NCBI GenBank assembly: GCA_914767715.1
Contig: OU612074.1
Coordinates: 13,502,062 to 13,566,061 of the forward strand
Origin: Membranipora membranacea
Taxonomy: Eukaryota > Bryozoa > Gymnolaemata > Cheilostomatida > Membraniporidae
Length of the DNA stretch: 64,000 nt
Reading direction: 5' to 3'
Part shown: one piece after another, positions 23,701 through 35,062 of the stretch
How positions within the stretch are numbered: the stretch's first letter is position 1
How the letters are laid out: each line of letters begins with the position of its first letter
Notes under the pieces: generated by a model
Told to the model about the DNA's origin: nothing
Seen by the model: the letters and a program-made list of their open reading frames with translations, nothing else
Databases searched by the model: none
Translations under genes and position numbers: made by a program

Positions 23701-25298
23701 CTGTCAAATAAAACATGTACATGTATGTATATAATGCTTAGGAAATGAATGGCTGTCATTTCTGTGGACTTGACAATACATACAACTCAGCAAGCAGCAC
23801 AGCCCTTACCTCTCACACGGCTTCATACATACAGCTAGGGATATTAGGGTAAGTTCTTACTCCCATTACAAAGGTTACTGATACATTATCAGAGTAAATA
23901 AAATATAGTAAACAAAGCTCACATTATTTATTTCAGCTATTTTTTTTTACCCTGTGACAGTTTCTTTTTGCCAAAGTAATCTAGTGATTCCAATATCAAC
24001 TATTGAACACTAGTCATGACCAGTGGGAGACCAACGATATAAAGTGTCACAAGAACCAAATATCGGCATATCTCGGGGGATTTTTCTTCCAACATGGTTA
24101 TATGACCTCAATTGTTCATATGGATTGTATGAGATGCTACAAAGAAAAGTGCCAGTCATGCAAAAAACTTGGCCACCCAAACCTTAAATCTATTCTACTC
24201 ATTGAACTACGATGCAACAACATAACACAGGGAAGCTCATAAAAAATGAAATTATTCATAGTACAATGCAATGTCAAATAATTGGCTCCTCAATTCCCCT
24301 GGTTTACTGTTTGTCATGATGTGTTGTAAATGATGACACTATAGCAGGTTGTTAACAGACTGTGTAAAGTACATTACATGAGTATAAACTTCCAAACTAG
24401 TCTTTCTCTCTGATGGAGCACTGTGCAGTGGTTTTGTCTCCGCCCCCATATTTACATTACCCATGTGATTCCTGTTTGTATCCTTACTGCCAGCTATCAA
24501 TGTTATTTTGTATTGAATAGTAAGATCAGACCACCCTGGCTGGGCTATACATGACACTACGTTGCATTGCAGACCACTGTGGCTATGTGAGACATGACAC
24601 TACGTTTCAGACCACCCTGGCTGTGCCTGGCCTGACACTATGTTTCAGACCACCCTGGTTGTATACACATGGCAATATTTTGTTGTTTACAAGACCTAGA
24701 CAGGGCACCTTATACAGCAAAAGTGAGGCACTTAATTGTTGGTGACGTTACGACATAGAATAGAGTCGTAGTAATGATACTATCATTGATTTGCAGCCCA
24801 GGGTTGATTGTTGTATTGATACCCCGTACAATTTTGATCGGATTTCGAATGGGAAAATGGCATCTTGTGATAAAATTGATATTTTTTTCTTTTAAAAATG
24901 TTATGAGGTATAAATGGATATCACACTGATTATGAAAAATATAGCAACTTTCTAACTACAACTGCAAGTCAATGATAACACCATTGCTACTGTACAATTG
25001 ATATAGTATCTTGTCTAAATTCGTGGTTGTTTACTCTTCACCACACCATTTATACTGACTTATTGACCGAGTAAAACTAGTTAGGGTAAAACCTGGAATG
25101 GTTGATTGATGATATAGAGCAGCTATTATTGTAGACATCACTTACCTCTATGGAAACTTCCTCTATAAGGTCTTGTATCATAAAATAGTTGAATAGTTGA
25201 GAGTTGTAGGTACGATTACCGGCAGCTTGCTGTAAGTTAACAGCTGCACTTCTCTGTGCACTTCTCACAGTAGGCAGATGTTCTCTATTCTCAACTCC

Positions 25299-25332
<34 letters not shown>

Positions 25333-27662
25333 ATACAAAGTCAAATAAGTATATAAAGTAATCAGACCTATATCCATATCCAAAGCCAGTTGTCCGGATA
25401 CCAGCAAGATGGAAAAAACGAATTTTTATCTAATGTACAGGCAAAGCAGCAATCTGCGCTTAAAGTGAGAAGGGAACTGAAGCTGTGCAGAGAAGTGGGT
25501 ATGTGTTGGTCACAGCTATAACACAGTTGTTACTACAGAACCCATAACCAAAAAGAATGAAATGTTTGAAACGCTGCAAGTATTACTGTTAATACACGAG
25601 AGGAGTAGTTATTAGCTAGAGTTTAGATTAGCTAGTCATGGTGCGGCTGAACGTGAGCTAGCAGAAAAAACTTATCAGTTGAGGCCATTAATGTCACTAT
25701 TCCGAGCTTCTGCGAATACTCTACTCCTCTATATTATGTCAATTATGATTATTTTCCTCACCGTGACAATACTGACGTTAGTTGTACATGTCATGTGGAC
25801 AAAACGGAGTAAATCATCTCAAGTGCTGTATAAAGCTCAATGATGGTGATCAGTACATTTGATTTACATCACGTCTGAAAAAAACAAAAGAGTTATTCAG
25901 TTGCTAGTGACAAGTTTTGCATATAGATGGATGAGAACTTCACATGAAGAGAGCAAACTATCATAAGAAAAATAATACGCAAATTATCACTGTATTTTAG
26001 TTGTTCAATGAGAGGACAACTCTTAAATACAATGACGTTTGGTTATAATATTTGCCATCAAATACAAGTCCAACCCAAGACATGTAGATAAGAATTTCAG
26101 GCAGCTCAGAGGCTATTAGTGTAGTTATGAGAAGGGTGATGGAGTAAAATATTTCATATTTGATATTTCATTTCAAAGGTGATTTGGCTAGGCTATTGAT
26201 GACACTATGTTGCATTGCAGACCGCCCTGGCCATGCGAGACATGACGATACAGACCACCCCGCCTTTGCCTGGTCAGACACTTTGTTTCACACAGACTTG
26301 ATAATAAGCCTAGACAGGTTACTTTTATGGAGCATTAGCATTGATGCACTGAGGGATTTAATTGTGGGCGACTTAACGACATTGGTAGGTGTAGTAGCAT
26401 TGTTGTTATCATTGACTTGCAGCTTATATACCAGGTCTTTTTGCTAATAACTAATCAAGATCGGATTTTGAGTTTGAAAATTACAATAGATTAGCGGCTT
26501 GCCGTGAACAGTTTGATACTTTAAATTGATCAAGTTATAGACAAAGAACCTGGATAGTGGGCAGTGACTCAATTATAGCTCCATTGCTCCCACGATATCC
26601 AATGTCGTCACATCACCCACAATTAAGTGCCTCACTTCAGCTGTATATAGTGTCCTTTCTTGGTCTTTTATTAAGTCTATGGTTTCACCCCACCCTGGCT
26701 ATGGTAGACATGACAATATTTTGTTGTTTACAAGACCTAGACAGGGCACTTTATACGGCAAAACTGAGGCACATAATTGTTGGTATCCAAGATTTCAAGA
26801 AATCCTTGATAAGACATTGACCTGTGTAGTAGCAATGATACTATAGTTGATTTGCAGCCCACGTTTGAGGTGATTTTTATTGATAACCGGAATATTTTGA
26901 TTGGACTTTGATGGGAAAATGGCTTCTTGTGATCAAATTGATGTTGCTTTTGCTTTAAAAAATGTTTGGGGTTAAAATTAATATCACACTGATCATGAAA
27001 AGCTATAGAAACTTTCAAACTACAACTGCAAGTCAATGATAACACCATTGCTACTACACAATTCGTAGTATTTTGGCTAGGTTTATGGTTTTTATTATTT
27101 GCTCATCACAGTAGTTATGATTTTTCATACATATTACCTCGTACTCTATATACAATATTATATCTTTGATATATTGGTTGATATCAGCAGGGATATCCCA
27201 AACTCCCTGATATCAGATCAGTTTTGCCTTAATTTGGAGCTGCTCCCCCTTGTTTACTTGTAGAATGGGATTACCACAAAATGCAAGCAAAATGATCTAG
27301 GCACAAGATAAATTTCTGAAAATTCTGAAATCTTAGATAACCAATTTGTTGAGTGCAGTTCCAATGACTTTAAACCCCATCTAGAATCACAGTAGGCCAA
27401 GATATTAATCAATCAATCAATCAATAACTTATTGACCAAGTCAAACTAGTAAGGGTAAAACCTGGAATGGTTGAATGATGATATAAAGCAGCTATTACTG
27501 TAGACATCACTTACCTCTATGGAAACTTCATCTATAAGGTCTTGTATCATAAAATAGTTAAATAGTTGAGAGTTGTAGGTACGATTACCGGCAGCTTGCT
27601 GTAAGTTAACAGCTGCACTTCTCTGTGAATTTCTCACAGTAGGCAGATGTTCTCTATTCTCA

Positions 27663-27699
<37 letters not shown>

Positions 27700-28637
27700 C
27701 TGCTATACAAAGTCAAAAAAGTAAAGTAAAATAATCAGATCTATAAGAATATGATTCTGCTTTAATGATAGTCATATATGTGGGAGAAGATTAGGAGTTG
27801 TGTGACTAATAGAGAGAACTATCAGACATGCTGGGCGATAAAAAAGTACTAAGTTAACCCAAAGTACTTCTTCACCAAACAGCAAAACTTCCATAAGGAA
27901 ATCTGGCTTGACCACCAAACACCTATAGACAAAGTGAAAGGATCAGGGACAGAGGCTGGGAAGAGCATGCAAAGAATGTAAAAAGAATATATGGATACCT
28001 GATCACGTGAAGTGCTGGAGTTTAAAGCGGGCGATGCCCAAGATTTATGACAATTGTGTTCCCCTATCTTATGTGGTAGTCTGCAGGACGGTCACCCATA
28101 CATGACATAGAGTGGATAGGTGAGAACGATGAGCAAAATCAAATATACATAGAAACTTGATAATAATATACTAACTGTCATGTAATAAGCAGCAGTGGTT
28201 GTGACAACCTTAGACAGGCTCTCTAAGCATGTCAGACTAACGAGTAGAAGTAAGTCAGTAGGCTGTAATCATGTGAGAGGCAGGCAGTGGGCTGATACAT
28301 ACAGGGGAGATGATAAACACTGACTGAGAATGTCTGATCTCCCACTAACCAAAATTTCGTTCCCTTAGGATACGTTTACTTAAAAAGACTATTCGGTTCT
28401 GAAAATATGAAACAAGAATGATAAGAATTCCAACTATGTCCATATGATATGTCTTATCACAACCATGAATAGTGTGTAATATGTGGTTATGTGTAATACT
28501 ACAGGTAGGCTTACAGTTACAGGTGTACAAACTACGGGTGTGATGTGAAGAAGACATTGTGAGATAAACTTACTTGCTGCATAAGTCTTTATACAGTCCA
28601 AATATCGCCTTCTCAAAAATAGGTGGGCCATGTTAAT
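23497..28637 (-). CDS. Putative second transcript unit of the duplicated gene (about 149 aa)
   Basis: Start exon 28637-28574 (ATG at 28631), then exon 2b (27702-27515) or 2a (25330-25146), then terminal exon 23700-23497. Phases agree for start exon to either exon 2 and for either exon 2 to the terminal exon. The product would be MAHLFLRRRYLDCIKTYAA followed by the same helical domain as copy 1, without the acidic region. Using both exon 2 copies together would shift frame into a TGA. Whether this is an independent gene or alternative splicing of copy 1 cannot be told from sequence. Confidence 0.45.
24505..24666. repeat. 38-43 bp minisatellite (about four units)
   Basis: Units begin CAGACCACCCTGGCT and contain GACACTACGTTT. 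The matching array at 30685-30875 has about five units; shorter relics occur at 26200-26290 and 26690-26720. Confidence 0.75.
25146..25330 (-). CDS. Exon 2, copy a
   Basis: 185 nt, phase 1 in and 0 out. A run of about nine Ala codons follows the acceptor, then EAGVENREHLPTV and the conserved segment ending FMIQDLIEEVSIE. Confidence 0.7.
25985..27745. repeat. Partial middle copy of the duplicated unit
   Basis: This contains sequence matching the hairpin region and minisatellite of the two larger copies, then exon 2b at 27515-27702. The part holding the terminal exon is missing: homology jumps from the equivalent of about 23350 to about 24545. The 26690-27060 part repeats the minisatellite flank a second time. 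Confidence 0.75.
27515..27702 (-). CDS. Exon 2, copy b
   Basis: 188 nt with the same splice sites and phases as copies a and c. It starts with about 14 Ala-type codons interrupted by one Pro, from a GCA/CAG repeat directly after the acceptor. The conserved part reads RNSQRSAAVNLQQAAGNRTY and ends FMIQDLIDEVSIE. Confidence 0.7.
28574..28637 (-). CDS. Alternative start exon, proximal copy
   Basis: Acceptor TTATTTATAG, then ATTAAC and an ATG with A at -3 and G at +4. It leaves in phase 1 at CAA|GTAAGT. It encodes MAHLFLRRRYLDCIKTYAA. Because an acceptor precedes the ATG, an upstream non-coding exon is expected. Exon 1 at 32169 cannot splice into it in frame (a stop follows immediately). Confidence 0.6.
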
Positions 28638-29270
28638 CTATAAATAAAGTAAAACAAAATCATAAGAAAACTCATATAATAAGACATTATTAGCACAATA
28701 TGCCATAGAGTGAGTGGTGAGAACATTATCAATGTAGGCAAAGTAATAAAATGCGAGTATGTTAAACAAGAGTTTTGTTACATATTTTGAACATACACTT
28801 GCTATATACAAAGTACAGTATACTAATGACTAGTAGAGCTAAGTCTGTACTTACTGATATGGTAGAAGTACTGCGTCATTGCCCACTATCCACCAGATGT
28901 AAGCTCAACAGAACCACTATACTATAACATCACTTAACTAACATCACAACAAAACGGAAGCTCCAATACACTGAATACAGGGTCTTATGCTGTATGGTGT
29001 ATTCTGGATCTTTATGACAGATAAGATTCGAAAGCACAACACAAAATTAGCACCTGCAACCAACCTTATAGGATTTTGTAGCAACGTCAGTCACTTACAC
29101 ACAAATTTCTCAGACTAAATGGTGATTCTCAATTAACAGCCTCTCCGAACATTTATCACAATGATGAATACAACTTTCGTTACAGACTGAAGTCACTTAA
29201 ACTAGATATGTTGTGGGATGGAGTCATATTAGAAAGCAAACTATTATAAGCAAAATAATAGGCAAATGAA

Positions 29271-29339
29271 CACTGTATTTCAGAGTTGTTCTCTCATTAA
29301 AGTTATAGTTCAATGAGAGAACGACTCTGAAATTCAGTG
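29271..29339. repeat. 28-bp inverted repeat (hairpin)
   Basis: Arms 29271-29298 and 29312-29339 pair with two mismatches around a 13-base loop. Core is CAGAGTTGTTCTCTCATT. Degraded relatives sit at about 23145-23205 and 25982-26033. Confidence 0.85.
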
Positions 29340-29648
29340 ATGATTTGTGTATTATTCTGCCAATTATATTTTGCCATCAAATACGAGTCCATCTCAAGAC
29401 ACGTAGATGAGATTATTCAGGCAGCTCAGAGGCAATGAGTGTAGTTATGAGAAGGGTGATGTAGTAAAATGACCGATATTTCATTTCAAAGGTGAACTTT
29501 AATTGACATAGTGCTACATATTATTCCTAGAAATTTTTACTAATAATATAGCTACTTGAAAAGTTTTTAGGAAAATTACACATATACCCCACATTTTGTT
29601 TATGGTTAAGATTCAATGTTCAGGGTGATACTCCTCACCATTTTATTA

Positions 29649-29861
29649 CTACAAGCTGTAAGCTTCTAATCTTTGTAATTTGATAAGTTTCCTGGCTAAA
29701 GATTCAGTGTACATTGTTTTTACTCCCTCAGCTGTGTTTAGCTGCATTTGGAAGCTATAAGCTAATGCCTGTTTATCTTTCCGAAGAGCACGAGCTAAAC
29801 GAACCTTAATATCTCTCACTCTGGTGGAAATCACATTCAGTTGCAGCTCACATCGATGCGC
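29649..29861 (-). CDS. Terminal exon, proximal copy
   Basis: 71 codons including the TAG stop, acceptor ATTTGACAG, phase 0. It encodes AHRCELQLNVISTRVRDIKV and continues to LQRLEAYSL. Basic and probably alpha-helical throughout. Confidence 0.8.
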   Translation of the reverse strand, partial: AHRCELQLNVISTRVRDIKVRLARALRKDKQALAYSFQMQLNTAEGVKTMYTESLARKLIKLQRLEAYSL

Positions 29862-32667
29862 CTGTCAAATAAAACATGTACATGTATGTATATAATGCTT
29901 AGGAAATGTAAGGCTGTCATTTCTGAGGACTTGACAATATATACAACTCAGCAAGCAGCACAGCCCTTGCCTCTCACACGGCTTCATACATACAGCTAGG
30001 GATATTAGAGTAAGTTCTTACTCCCATTTACAAAGGTTACTGATACATTATCAGAGTGAATAAAAGCTCACATTATTTATTTCAGCTATTTTTATTTACC
30101 CTGTGACAGTTTCTTTTTGCCAAAGTAATCTAGTGATTCCAGTATCAACTATTGAACACTAGTCATGACCAGCGGGAGACCAATGATATAAAGTGTCACA
30201 AGAACCAAATATCGGCATATCGCGGGGAGTTTTTATTCCAACATGGTTATATGACCTCAATAATTGAATTTGTTGATATGGATTGTATGAGATGCTACAA
30301 AGAAATGTGTCAGTCATGAAAAAAACTTGGCCACTCCACCTTAAATCTATTCTACTCATTGAACTATGATGCAACAACATAACACAGGGAAGCTCACAAA
30401 AAATGAAATTATTCATAGTACAATGCAATGTCAAATAATTGGCTCCTCAATTTCCCTGGTTTACTGTTTGACATGACGTGTTGTAAATGATGACACTATG
30501 GCAGGTTGTTAACAGACTGTGTAAAGTACATTACATGAGTATAAACTTCCAAACTAGTCTTTCTCTCTGATGGAGCACTGTACAGTGGTTTTTTCTCCGC
30601 CCCCATATTTACATTACCCATGTGATTCCTGTTTGTTATCCTTACTGCCAGCTATCAATGTTATTTTGTATTGAATAGTAAGATCAGACCAACCTGGCTG
30701 GGCTATACATGACACTACGTTTCATTGCAGACCACTGTGGCTATGTGAGACATGACACTACGTTTCATTGCAGACCACCCTGGCTATGTGAGACATGGCA
30801 CTACGTTTCAGACCACCCTGGGTGTGCCTGGCATGTCACTATGTTTCAGACCACCCTGGTTGTATACACATGGCAGTATTTTGTTGTTTACAAGACCTAG
30901 ACAGGGCGCCTTATACAGCAAAAGTGAGGCACTTAATTGTTGGTGACGTTACGACATTGAACTGAATAATAGCAATGATACATCATTGATTTGCATCCTG
31001 CAGTCCATTTGTTGATAACCCAAACAATTTTGATGGTGAAAATGGCCTCTTGTGATCAAGTTGATGTTGTATTTTCTTTAAACAATGTTTTAAGGTGAAA
31101 ATTAATATCACACTGATCATCAAAAGCTATAGAAACTTTCAAACCACAACTGCAAGTCAATGTTAACACCATTTCTACTACACAATTCATATAGTATTGT
31201 GTCTAGATTTGTGGTTGTTATTATTACTCTGAACACAATAGTTATGATTTGTTATGATCAGGTATGCCTTGATTGAAGTTGCTCTCCCTTGTTTACCCGG
31301 TTTACTGGTAGAATGGGAGCGCCACTTAAATGTACAAATTGCCAAAAGTTTTGAAAAATTAGATAACCAATGTATAGAGTACAGTGGCAATGACATTAAA
31401 CCCCATCTGGAATCACAGTAGGACAAAATATTACTCAGTCAATCAGTAGATCAATCAATCAATAACTTATTGACCAAGTAAAACTAGTAAGGGTAAAACC
31501 TGGAATGGTTCGATGGTTGGATTGATGATATAAAGCAGCTATCATTGTAGACATCACTTACCTCTATGGAAACTTCATCTATAAGGTCTTGTATCATAAA
31601 ATAGTTGAATAGTTGAGAGTTGTAGGTACGATTTCCGGCAGCTTGCTGTAAGTTAACAGCTGCACTTCTCTGTGCACTTCTCACAGTAGGCAGATGTTCT
31701 CTATTCCCAACTCCTGCTTCTTCTGCTGCTATACAAATTCAAATATATATACGAATATCCGAAGCCAGTTTTCTGGACGCCAGCAAGATGGATAAAATGA
31801 TTCCGCTTTAATGACAGTTAAATGCTTGAAATATATTGGTTTATTCTGACCGTGTCAGTTGTTTCTTGATTATGAACGATAGCAGATTCATGAAGACTAG
31901 TACAATCCACCAATTCTGACATTTTATCCCACCCTTTCTGATTTTGCAAGATTTAATACGAAATCATTTTTTTTGGTTCATATTCCAATATACTGGCAGC
32001 ATTTGGGCAATTATTGGCTATTGGCAATTTTATGTAAAATGTAAGGAACATTTTTCACCATTATGATCAGTTTTTTTCCAGCTCATTTGAGGGTCAGCCG
32101 CTGCTCATGCAGTAAAGGGTGGATTAATAAAAAAGAAACTGTAACAGTGCAGAGTGATAATTGCGTACCTTGTGGTAAGTCTGAAGGCTGTGAAGGTCCT
32201 GTATCGGCAGCGGCAGCTTCTTCTGACGGGTTATTTAATCCTGAGGTAGATGGCTGATTATTTTCTGAATTAACAGAACCATTTAGTCCCATCATTGTAG
32301 CGACAGGAGGCTGTATTGTTGAGGTGTTAGTTTGGGGGCTATTGTCAGGTTCTCGGGGGCGCTTTACACCTCTGCGCTCAGTCTGTTGTGAGTGTATAGC
32401 ATTATGTTGTCTGCTTGGACTGCTAATTCTCTCCTCATAAGTAGGTAGAAGTTCATATTCAGAGTCAGACTCAGTGTCCGAGTCAGACAGTATCATATCA
32501 CCGACAGGACTACCTCGATCAGTGCTTACATAACTTATAGTGTCAGCTTCGTCAAACTCTAACAGCTCCTCATTATCAGAATCAGACTCAGCTGAGGCTG
32601 CTGCAGTGTTTGATGAGTTTGTATTAATAGAAGAACTGATCGGCTGACTCAGGCTCACAGCAGCCAT
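29649..32667 (-). CDS. Unrecognised nuclear-type protein, copy 1 (292 aa, three exons)
   Basis: The model is exon 1 32667-32169, exon 2c 31728-31562 and terminal exon 29861-29649, with canonical splice sites and matching phases (1, then 0). Exon 1 starts at an ATG (MAAVSLSQ) and encodes an acidic Ser/Asp/Glu-rich region (SDSDTESDSEYELLP, about residues 65-80), a basic GVKRPREP that could be a nuclear localisation signal, then a Ser/Asn/Gln-rich linker. Exons 2 and 3 encode a probable helical domain: LFNYFMIQDLIDEVSIE, then AHRCELQLNVISTR, and a basic helix ending LARKLIKLQRLEAYSL before the stop. I do not recognise the family. The layout of acidic disordered N-terminus plus helical C-terminus fits a nuclear or scaffold protein, but that is only inference. 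Confidence 0.7.
30685..30875. repeat. 38-43 bp minisatellite (about five units)
   Basis: The proximal counterpart of the array near 24505, with one extra unit. Some units carry an additional CATTG after GTTT. The units stay open in reading frame by chance. Confidence 0.75.
31562..31728 (-). CDS. Exon 2, copy c
   Basis: 167 nt, acceptor TTTGTATAG, donor GAG|GTAAGT, enters phase 1 and leaves phase 0. It encodes AAEEAGVGNREHLPTV, then RSAQRSAAVNLQQAAGNRTY and FMIQDLIDEVSIE. The Ala/Glu stretch at the start is the shortest of the three copies. Confidence 0.8.
32169..32667 (-). CDS. Exon 1 of unrecognised protein
   Basis: 499 nt, from ATG at 32667-32665 to CAAG|GTACGC, leaving phase 1. It is the only copy of this exon in the window. 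It is a single open frame with an acidic then basic composition; the peptide past the donor continues open but departs from the model. Confidence 0.75.
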
Positions 32668-35062
32668 ATTAGTACAATGTCTTAGCTACGATCCAGCCTC
32701 ATCTCATTCTACTAGTGTTCTAATCACCTACAATCAAAACAAAAAAGCTCTAAAGTTTTAAACATAATAATCTATTGTGTAAGCAAACATTGGGGGGACC
32801 ATGTTGATTTACACAAACTGAACCAAATAAGCCACCTAAACAAGGCTACAATTCTTACAACTGCAGCTGAGTTTTAAAAGGGCGTGAAAGTACTGTGAAC
32901 AATGATTATGTATCACAGGAAGTTCTGATTATTATGAATAATATACAAACATGTGAGTGGTCTACGCCACAAAACTGATCACAAACATTGCAACAGGATA
33001 CCATTAAAGTGCTGGCCATTCTACACAATAGATATTCCATTTCAAGCAGATCATCATATACCCAGAGGAGTTGGGTACCAGCTAGGTAAGTGGACCCTAT
33101 GTCCAGTTTGCCCAAAATAATTTTTTCTTACATATATCTGCGTGCAAAGGCACCTTGATGTCTCGCATATATTTGACTGTGCACCTTGTTTTGCGTAAAA
33201 CAGATTGATTAGTCATGTTATAAAGAGAACCGTATAAACTAATTTAGTATGCTCGAGTCCAGATGCAGTCAGCTGACGCAGTCATTGTGACCAACAGCCA
33301 AATCTTGCCCGAGATGAATGTCTAAATGAAAGCAACAGCTCTACAATGGGGCTAGGTGAACCTCACAGGATGAACTGCTGTGGTCTTGACATAAACTTTA
33401 TTTCCATGTGCGTCTGACATAACACATCTTCAGTAATCATTACAGACAAAGGGAGCTACTCTACTCTGATTGCCCTCATTATGTTGGTTCTGCATTTGAT
33501 GGCAAGGACCCCGACAGAGCTGCATGGCACGATATGCAGGGACACCGACACCTTGGAGCTAGGCTAAGTTGCTGACTTTCTTGGGATAGTCCGAGACATT
33601 GCAATAAAGAAAGTGTAGAGTTAGCTTTGCTCATTATTTTTTGAGTGGTCTTCCCAAGATCAATCATCACTTGTTTTGGAATCCAGTGTGTATTGTTGCT
33701 GCCTGCAACCAGTCTCACAGTACATACTTAGGCCTACTCCGTACTTCGAGGATGATCGCCAACTTCATAGTGGAAGGCAAAACCGTTTGCTGATATGTAG
33801 TTTCAGTCATCAATGGGTTAACCAATTGCATGGTAAGTGGTTTCTCGTGTAGCTAGGTCTAATAAACTGAACAAAAATACCTGATAACAATGGATTAACA
33901 ATACTACATAATATTTGACCCTACTGATCCCGGTAAAAGAGTTTGAGAAAGGTAAAAATTTTAAATCAAATGAATATGACATAAGTTTAAGATGGGGATA
34001 TCCTGGGTAGCATAACTACATAGCCTACGTTCGTGTGTGGTTCAACTTCCATTCGAAGTACTCTTATGTTGTTAGTAAGAAACCTTGACATGATGGTATT
34101 TTCAGCAAGAAGAAAAGCATTAAAATAGTCCAAGCCATAGATAGATTGTGAAGGACATCTTTGTTGTGGCAACCCAATCAACGTCAATAAATTTATAGAA
34201 GACTAATGTTTCCTTCTACATTGACAATAATAAGTAATACCAAGCTAGTGTCCTGCTTTATTTTGTGTTGTGGAAGGCTGTGTTCGATTGGACTGAAGTG
34301 AAACACCTGTGAATGTTGTAGAAGTTCGTTGGTATTTATAGAGGTTGGCTTGAAAGTGTACAAATAACAGATAGAGATAGATAGTTAAATAAATAAAGGC
34401 AACTTGTACGGTGGTGGTGGGAGCTGGATGAACTTGTTATTCATTCAAACTATATCCAAATCCCACCCGCACCTGGCTAAAAGTTTTTGTAATCACTTCT
34501 CAACTGACAGTTGCAGTGACTGTGGTGTAGCTGTGAGTCTGAGTTGTCTTGACTCACTCAAAGTCAGTGTCACTCTCTCTGATCTGACTCTGAGATACAG
34601 ATGAGATTGAGATAGGCATACTCAACATACATACAATTATATATGTCAATGAGGAGAGTTTGTTGAAATAAATCTTCCTTAGTTCATACTGAATTTTCAG
34701 AATGACAAAGAACCTGTCATGCCTTATCTACAGATTTCAATTCTGGGTGAATAAAAAAATTGATAGCTAACACAAAGACATAATCCTGTTCATGCATGAT
34801 TTTTGAGATTACAGAAAAACCTTGTGCTCTGAGTTACATATGGCCAATGACTGAGTGGGTCTTAAGGCTGATGAGCCAATAGAAATTTAGTTAACATAAG
34901 TTTTGCCTTAATAAACAAAATAAATTGATCAGCTAGAACAGTAATCATAACAGGAAATTAATCTTTGTTTATTGTCTCTCTTGTGACTCTGACTCATCTA
35001 AATACTTTATTTCACTATTCCTACAACTCTCACCTAAGTTCTTCTACCTATAAACTTCAACA
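32668..35062. other. Divergent intergenic region
   Basis: This separates the ATG of the unrecognised minus-strand gene from the CHMP5 ATG on the plus strand, and should hold both promoters. No TATA box or other element stands out. A minus frame at 33479-33718 has no convincing homology. Confidence 0.4.

Larger units (their letters stand above)
21636..25425. repeat. Segmental duplication, distal copy
   Basis: About 3.8 kb that matches 27781-31800 in the same order and orientation. Matches include the exons at 22451-22514, 23497-23700 and 25146-25330. Divergence by eye is a few percent plus small indels. Confidence 0.9.
27781..31800. repeat. Segmental duplication, proximal copy
   Basis: The partner of 21636-25425, displaced by about 6.1 kb. 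It carries exons at 28574-28637, 29649-29861 and 31562-31728. Confidence 0.9.

Noticed and set aside
30709-30946. Overlapping frames MTLRFIADHCGYVRHDTT in the minisatellite
   Set aside because: The peptide repeats simply reflect the 38-43 bp DNA repeat; frames are not conserved between duplicate copies.
33479-33718. Minus frame with WIPKQVMIDLGKTTQ
   Set aside because: IDLG loosely recalls discoidin-type domains, but the flanks do not match and no neighbouring exon continues it.
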